NCBI GenBank assembly: GCA_031281815.1
Contig: JAITEY010000030.1
Coordinates: forward strand, 1 to 8,848
DNA from: Desulfovibrio sp.
GTDB taxonomy: Bacteria > Desulfobacterota > Desulfovibrionia > Desulfovibrionales > Desulfovibrionaceae
Length of the DNA: 8,848 bases
Reading direction: 5' to 3'
Both the position numbers and the translations under genes were made by a program. Below the pieces are notes generated by a model. It was given only the letters and a program-made list of their open reading frames with translations. It searched no databases and was not told the origin of the DNA. Below, piece by piece: positions 5,451 to 8,848 of the stretch (position 1 is its first letter; each line of letters starts with the position of its first letter).

Positions 5451-6437
5451 ATGAACAACACGACGAAACTACGTATTTTGATGGTCTGCTGCCTTGTGCC
5501 GGTCGTGTGTGCGCCCTTTGCCGGGATGAGTTTCATTTCGCCCGGGGAGATTTTTGCGACGGGCAGTCCGGATGCGGAAGTTTTCCGGCGTTTGCGTCTG
5601 CCCCGGACGGTCGCGGCGTTTTTTGCCGGGGCTGGTCTTTCGGTGGCGGGGATGCTGTTTCAGGCCATGTTCCGCAATCCTCTGGCCACGCCGTTCACGC
5701 TGGGCATTTCCGGAGGCGCGGCGTTCGGGGCTTCGTTGTATGTTTATCTGGGCGCGGGAGCGGCGTTCGGCGTTTCCGGGGGGATATGGGCAGCGCCCGC
5801 GGGGGCCTTGCTGTCCATGCTGCTGGTATGGGCGCTGACGCGGTCGCGGGGGGCGTTTTCCACGCCGGTGCTGTTGTTGTCCGGCGTGATTATCAATTTT
5901 TTCTTTTCCAGTCTGGTGATGCTTCTCCAGTATTTGAGCCGGGCCGATGATTCGTTGCGTATCATGCACTGGCTCATGGGGTCGCTGGCGGTACCGGATA
6001 TTGCCCGTGTTTCCGACATGGTTTTCGTGGTTCTTGCCGGATTTGTGTTTGTCGGGCGGCTCGCGCCTGCCCTGGACCTGTTGAGCGCCGGGGAGGAGCT
6101 TGCGGCGAGCCGGGGAGTGGAAGTCGGGCGCGTGAAGCTGTGGGTTTTTCTGGCGGCATCGCTGATGGTCGGGGTGATTGTGTCGTTGGCCGGACCGATC
6201 GGTTTTGTGGGCATGATGGTGCCGCATGTCTGTCGGCGCATGCTGGGCCGGCGGCACGGCCTGTTGTTGCCGGGGGCCTTTGTGCTCGGCGGGGCTTTCC
6301 TTGTGGTTTGCGACCTCGGGGCGCGCACCTTGTTCGCGCCGGCGGAACTGCCCATAGGGATTATCACCGCCTTGCTCGGCGGGCCTTTTTTCCTTTGGGT
6401 ACTGTTCAGGGGCGGCGGACGCGGAGTTATGCTCTGA
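5451..6437 (+). CDS. btuC: ABC importer permease, FecCD/BtuC family
   Basis: The product is 328 aa, an inner-membrane permease forming the corrinoid channel as a dimer. ATG 5451 gives the standard length for the family; the frame is open upstream to 5352, but that stretch reads as non-membrane sequence and crosses intergenic hairpins. The ribosome site is weak (AAAGAA, about 7 nt before the start). Hydrophobic helices are visible at about 8-25, 53-75, 83-105, 110-130, 138-160, 187-207, 229-253, 270-290 and 300-318. Family hallmarks are LRLPRT (48-53), FRNPLATPFTLGISGG (74-89), the cytoplasmic coupling-loop region EELAASRGVEVGRVK (215-229), LAGPIGFVGMMVPH (246-259) and the C-terminal LPIGIITALLGGPFF (300-314). 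It pairs with the BtuD-type ATPase encoded upstream. The receptor gene starts 48 bp after its stop. Confidence 0.92.
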   Translation: MNNTTKLRILMVCCLVPVVCAPFAGMSFISPGEIFATGSPDAEVFRRLRLPRTVAAFFAGAGLSVAGMLFQAMFRNPLATPFTLGISGGAAFGASLYVYLGAGAAFGVSGGIWAAPAGALLSMLLVWALTRSRGAFSTPVLLLSGVIINFFFSSLVMLLQYLSRADDSLRIMHWLMGSLAVPDIARVSDMVFVVLAGFVFVGRLAPALDLLSAGEELAASRGVEVGRVKLWVFLAASLMVGVIVSLAGPIGFVGMMVPHVCRRMLGRRHGLLLPGAFVLGGAFLVVCDLGARTLFAPAELPIGIITALLGGPFFLWVLFRGGGRGVML

Positions 6438-6485
6438 GGAAATATTTCGGAAAATTCATTCAACTTTTTTATGCAGGAGTGAACA

Positions 6486-8534
6486 ATGAAACGGTTTATA
6501 GCGACGTTGACGTTGGTGACGGCGTTTTTTGCGACGGCGTATACAACCCTCGCGCAGGCGGCGGAAGCGGAAGAAACTCAGGCGAAACCCGCCGCCACCG
6601 TGCTCAAAAAAATAGTGGTTACGGCCACGGCTGAACCGGAAGAACACCGCAACGTCACGGCCAACCTGCAAGTCATTGACGCCGAGGAAATCAGACGGTC
6701 GGGAGCCTTCAATTTAAGCGGGTTATTGCGCTCCCGTTCGTCTGTGATGGTGCGCGAACAGCCCGGCAATTGGACGCCGATCACCATGCGCGGTTTTCGT
6801 ACTGGTAAGACCATCAACAGCACTTTTGGCGATACTGTGCAAATTCTTATAGACGGAAACAGGGCAGGTACAGGCTGGATAGATAATATTCCCCTGGCGG
6901 GAATTGAACGCGTGGAGATTTTACGTGGTCCGGCTGCCGTGCTTTACGGGTCATCCAGCGTGGGCGGCATAATCAACATCATCACCAAAAAAGGTCGAGG
7001 CAAACCAGCGGGCGTGATTGAAGCCGCATCCGGCAGCAATGATTTTCGGAGTTTTTCCGCAGGCATGTCTCTCGGAGTGGATGATGACCGCTTCGGCTTT
7101 GCCGTAGCCGGCAAACAGCAAGGCGCTAATGATTACAATGTCGGCGGCGCCGGATTGCACCGCTATAAAAATACTGCTTACCAAAAAGCAGGTGGTGCTT
7201 TTACTGCCAGCTTCCGGCCCGTCGAACACTCGGAAATAAATGCTGTTGCTATTTATAATAATGTTTATGATACAGGAAGCCCAGGAGATATTTATGTTTA
7301 TACCTCGCCTTATGATTCAGTAAAGAATGAATACAGCTATGGATCTTTATCATATACATCTCCTACAGATAAAAAAATGCGTATTAACCTAAATATATAT
7401 GCTAATGAGAACAAATATAAATTTATATCACCTCCGCATACTTTTGATTACAGCTCCACTGGACAAATATACGGAGCAAAGGCTGTATTGGGCTTTACTC
7501 TGCCGAAAGTAGAAGAGGATCTATCCTTGGGCAACTTAGCCTTGGGATCCGAATATGTACATAGTCGTTCCATGTTGAACAAGGCTATTTATGAGCCGGA
7601 TTTCCAGACTGATGTATGGTCGTTCTTCGGTGAATACACTGTAGATATCGGTCCAGTAACTATGAGAGCAGGGCTGCGCTATGACTATTATACGATGGAA
7701 GCGGATGCAGAAAGTAATGGAAACTTAATTTCTCAAGCACGTAGCCGCAATTTTGATCACCTTACATGGAGCTTAGGTGGCATATGGCATATTACTGAAT
7801 GGCTTGGTCTGCGAACATCTGTCGGCACGGCTTATGTCCCGCCGACATCACTGGAACTCGTTGGTGATTATTATCTTTCCGGTGCAAGAACAAGGGGTAA
7901 CGACAAGCTCAAGGCGCAAAGAAGTCTGACATGGGACACGGGTCTGGAATTTGATAATTTCGGTTTCAGCAGTTCTATCAGCTATTTTCACACTGAATAT
8001 AAAGATCGTATAATATCAGTACCATCTAGCATATTGCAAAATACGACTACCTACATAAACCAAGGTAGGCAATATATCGCTGGTCTGGAATTCAGTCTTC
8101 GCTATGATGGCTCTATAGATGTTATGGGAGCACCGTTCAACATATCTCCATACTTCAATATGGAATATCTGACAGAGCGAACCAACAGAGGCGGTGGCTC
8201 GCGCACAACGAGAATAGAAGACCTTCCAGAATACACTGGATCGACGGGTGTAAATTTTTCTTGGCGTATATTCGCTTTAGATGTAAATATGGAATTTGTC
8301 GGTCGGCGACTAGAACAAGATTATACATCTACTATGAATTATTCTACCTATGAATTTGAGCGGAAGACCTTTGATGCCTTCCATGTATTCAACGCCCGAT
8401 TTACAGTCGAACCTGTTGAAAAATTATTTGTTTACGCAGGAGTAAATAATATGGAAGATAAGCGCTACGGCTACAAGCCGGAATACCCCATGCCGGGACG
8501 AACTTTCTACGGCGGAGTGCGCTTTGAATTCTGA
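6486..8534 (+). CDS. btuB: TonB-dependent outer-membrane receptor (BtuB-like)
   Basis: The product is 682 aa, an outer-membrane gated channel, probably for corrinoid, powered by TonB. The start is supported by AGGAG 7 nt upstream and a signal peptide (about residues 1-25, cleavage near AQA/A). A likely TonB box lies at KKIVVTAT (41-48). The plug domain covers about 50-170: NVTANLQVIDAEEIRRSG, MRGFR (101-105), ILIDGNRAG (120-128), IERVEILRGPAAVLYGSSSVGG and INIITKKG. Residues 171-682 form the beta barrel, ending in GRTFYGGVRFEF with terminal Phe. Somewhat longer than E. coli BtuB (about 614 aa). Base composition changes inside the gene: plug DNA is around 60% GC, most of the barrel (about 7200-8450) is around 25-45%, and the last 70 bp return to about 60%. 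Iron-siderophore or haem receptors look alike, so the substrate is inferred from position behind the cobalamin riboswitch. Confidence 0.9.
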   Translation: MKRFIATLTLVTAFFATAYTTLAQAAEAEETQAKPAATVLKKIVVTATAEPEEHRNVTANLQVIDAEEIRRSGAFNLSGLLRSRSSVMVREQPGNWTPITMRGFRTGKTINSTFGDTVQILIDGNRAGTGWIDNIPLAGIERVEILRGPAAVLYGSSSVGGIINIITKKGRGKPAGVIEAASGSNDFRSFSAGMSLGVDDDRFGFAVAGKQQGANDYNVGGAGLHRYKNTAYQKAGGAFTASFRPVEHSEINAVAIYNNVYDTGSPGDIYVYTSPYDSVKNEYSYGSLSYTSPTDKKMRINLNIYANENKYKFISPPHTFDYSSTGQIYGAKAVLGFTLPKVEEDLSLGNLALGSEYVHSRSMLNKAIYEPDFQTDVWSFFGEYTVDIGPVTMRAGLRYDYYTMEADAESNGNLISQARSRNFDHLTWSLGGIWHITEWLGLRTSVGTAYVPPTSLELVGDYYLSGARTRGNDKLKAQRSLTWDTGLEFDNFGFSSSISYFHTEYKDRIISVPSSILQNTTTYINQGRQYIAGLEFSLRYDGSIDVMGAPFNISPYFNMEYLTERTNRGGGSRTTRIEDLPEYTGSTGVNFSWRIFALDVNMEFVGRRLEQDYTSTMNYSTYEFERKTFDAFHVFNARFTVEPVEKLFVYAGVNNMEDKRYGYKPEYPMPGRTFYGGVRFEF

Positions 8535-8570
8535 CGACTCCTTGTTATGTTGAGGGCCGATGGGCCGGTC

Positions 8571-8749
8571 ATGTAAACGTGCCGCTGCCGATGTTTCCGT
8601 TGAGGGGCATCACCGGAGATGCCGACTTCGTGTTCCCGGCCATGTAAACGTGCCGCTGCCGATGTTTCCGTTGAGGGGCATCACCGGAGATGCCGACTTC
8701 GTGTTCCCGGCCATGTAAACGTGCCGCTGCCGATGTTTCCGTTGAGGGG
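8571..8749. repeat. 71-bp tandem direct repeat, 2.5 copies
   Basis: Two identical 71-bp units (8571-8641 and 8642-8712) are followed by the first 37 bp of a third (8713-8749), which then runs straight into the dispersed hairpin element. Each full unit contains GGCATC-ACCGGA-GATGCC, a 6-bp hairpin. The unit length is not a multiple of three, so the repeats do not encode a repeating peptide. The array starts 36 bp after the receptor stop. Perfect identity suggests recent duplication. There are no spacers, so it is not a CRISPR array. Function unknown. Confidence 0.9.
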
Positions 8750-8785
8750 GTCCGGGGGAAATCATTTCCCTCGGCCGCCGGAGGC
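8747..8785 (+). repeat. Dispersed hairpin element, copy 3 (downstream of receptor)
   Basis: CCGGGGGAAA (8752-8761) pairs with TTTCCCTCGG (8765-8774), with one G-U pair and a TCA loop, followed by GGCCGCCGGAGGC (8773-8785). It is an inverted copy of 5301-5339 with one difference and shares its core with copy 1. It begins at the truncated edge of the third 71-bp repeat, with GGGG common to both, so the two repeat families are fused here. Confidence 0.75.
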
Positions 8786-8794
8786 GTATAGACC

Positions 8795-8839
8795 AACATT
8801 GCAGTGTTTCAATGTTCGGCCTTGCGCCTGCGCAGGCCG
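8795..8839. other. Two adjacent hairpins, possible transcription stop
   Basis: AACATTG (8795-8801) pairs perfectly with CAATGTT (8810-8816) across an 8-nt loop. Immediately after, CGGCCT-T-GCG (8817-8826) pairs with CGC-AGGCCG (8831-8839), nine base pairs with one bulged T and a CCTG loop. The following GAGGGTTTGG is only weakly T-rich on the plus strand. They could end transcription of the receptor operon or of a leftward gene beyond the window. The window ends 9 bp later, so context is missing. Apart from the 71-bp repeats, hairpin copy 3 and these stems, 8535-8848 shows no gene I can support. Confidence 0.4.
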
Positions 8840-8848
8840 AGGGTTTGG

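Noticed and set aside
5469..6257. Minus-strand frame opposite the permease gene
   Set aside because: The product is a His/Arg/Gln/Pro-rich string typical of the antisense of hydrophobic codons; the FecCD permease on the other strand accounts for the region.
6438..6485. Possible terminator between permease and receptor genes (T-run in AACTTTTTTATG)
   Set aside because: Only a tiny GAAATATTTC palindrome precedes the T-run and it is not adjacent, so a working terminator is unlikely and the two genes are probably co-transcribed.
8569..8799. Minus-strand open frame across the 71-bp repeats
   Set aside because: The repeat length is not a multiple of three, so each copy is read in a different frame; the product has no domain and there is no convincing ribosome site.

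Overview
The window looks like a piece of chromosome from a high-GC Gram-negative bacterium. Two signal-peptide-bearing outer-membrane type proteins end in Phe, and a TonB-dependent receptor is present. The mix of a V4R protein, a GGEEF cyclase, a corrinoid uptake operon and GC-rich hairpin repeats between genes suggests a Desulfovibrio/Bilophila-like member of the Desulfovibrionales. That placement is an impression from the sequence, not a search result.

Layout, left to right. (1) Positions 1-179 (+) hold the 3' end of a NodU/CmcH-type carbamoyltransferase. (2) Positions 180-425 lie between converging genes and carry a dispersed hairpin element followed by five short hairpin units in A-B-A-B-A order. 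(3) Positions 426-2889 (-) hold a probable three-gene operon, read right to left: a V4R-domain protein, a soluble HAMP-like/GGEEF diguanylate cyclase, and a secreted Ala/Pro-rich protein with a short beta-rich C-terminus ending in Phe. (4) Positions 2890-3442 form a divergent control region. It has a leftward candidate promoter, a 12-bp tandem duplication, a rightward TTGACA promoter, a complete cobalamin riboswitch (about 3041-3295) and a strong intrinsic terminator (3353-3388). (5) Positions 3443-8534 (+) hold a corrinoid import set: periplasmic binding protein (BtuF type), ATPase (BtuD type), FecCD/BtuC permease and a TonB-dependent receptor (BtuB type). (6) Positions 8535-8848 contain no convincing gene; they hold 2.5 copies of a 71-bp direct repeat, another copy of the dispersed hairpin element, and two adjacent hairpins.

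The rightward genes form one pathway. The receptor would carry a corrinoid across the outer membrane using TonB energy, the binding protein would deliver it to the permease/ATPase pair, and the riboswitch would shut the operon off when cobalamin is plentiful. The substrate is inferred mainly from the riboswitch.

The leftward operon starts from the same intergenic region and couples a possible ligand-sensing V4R protein to c-di-GMP synthesis and a surface protein. Whether it shares a signal with the B12 genes is unknown, but this is the most interesting hypothesis here. Other points worth a second look are the sharp GC drop inside the receptor gene, the near-identical inverted 39-bp hairpin elements flanking permease plus receptor, and the perfect 71-bp tandem repeats.
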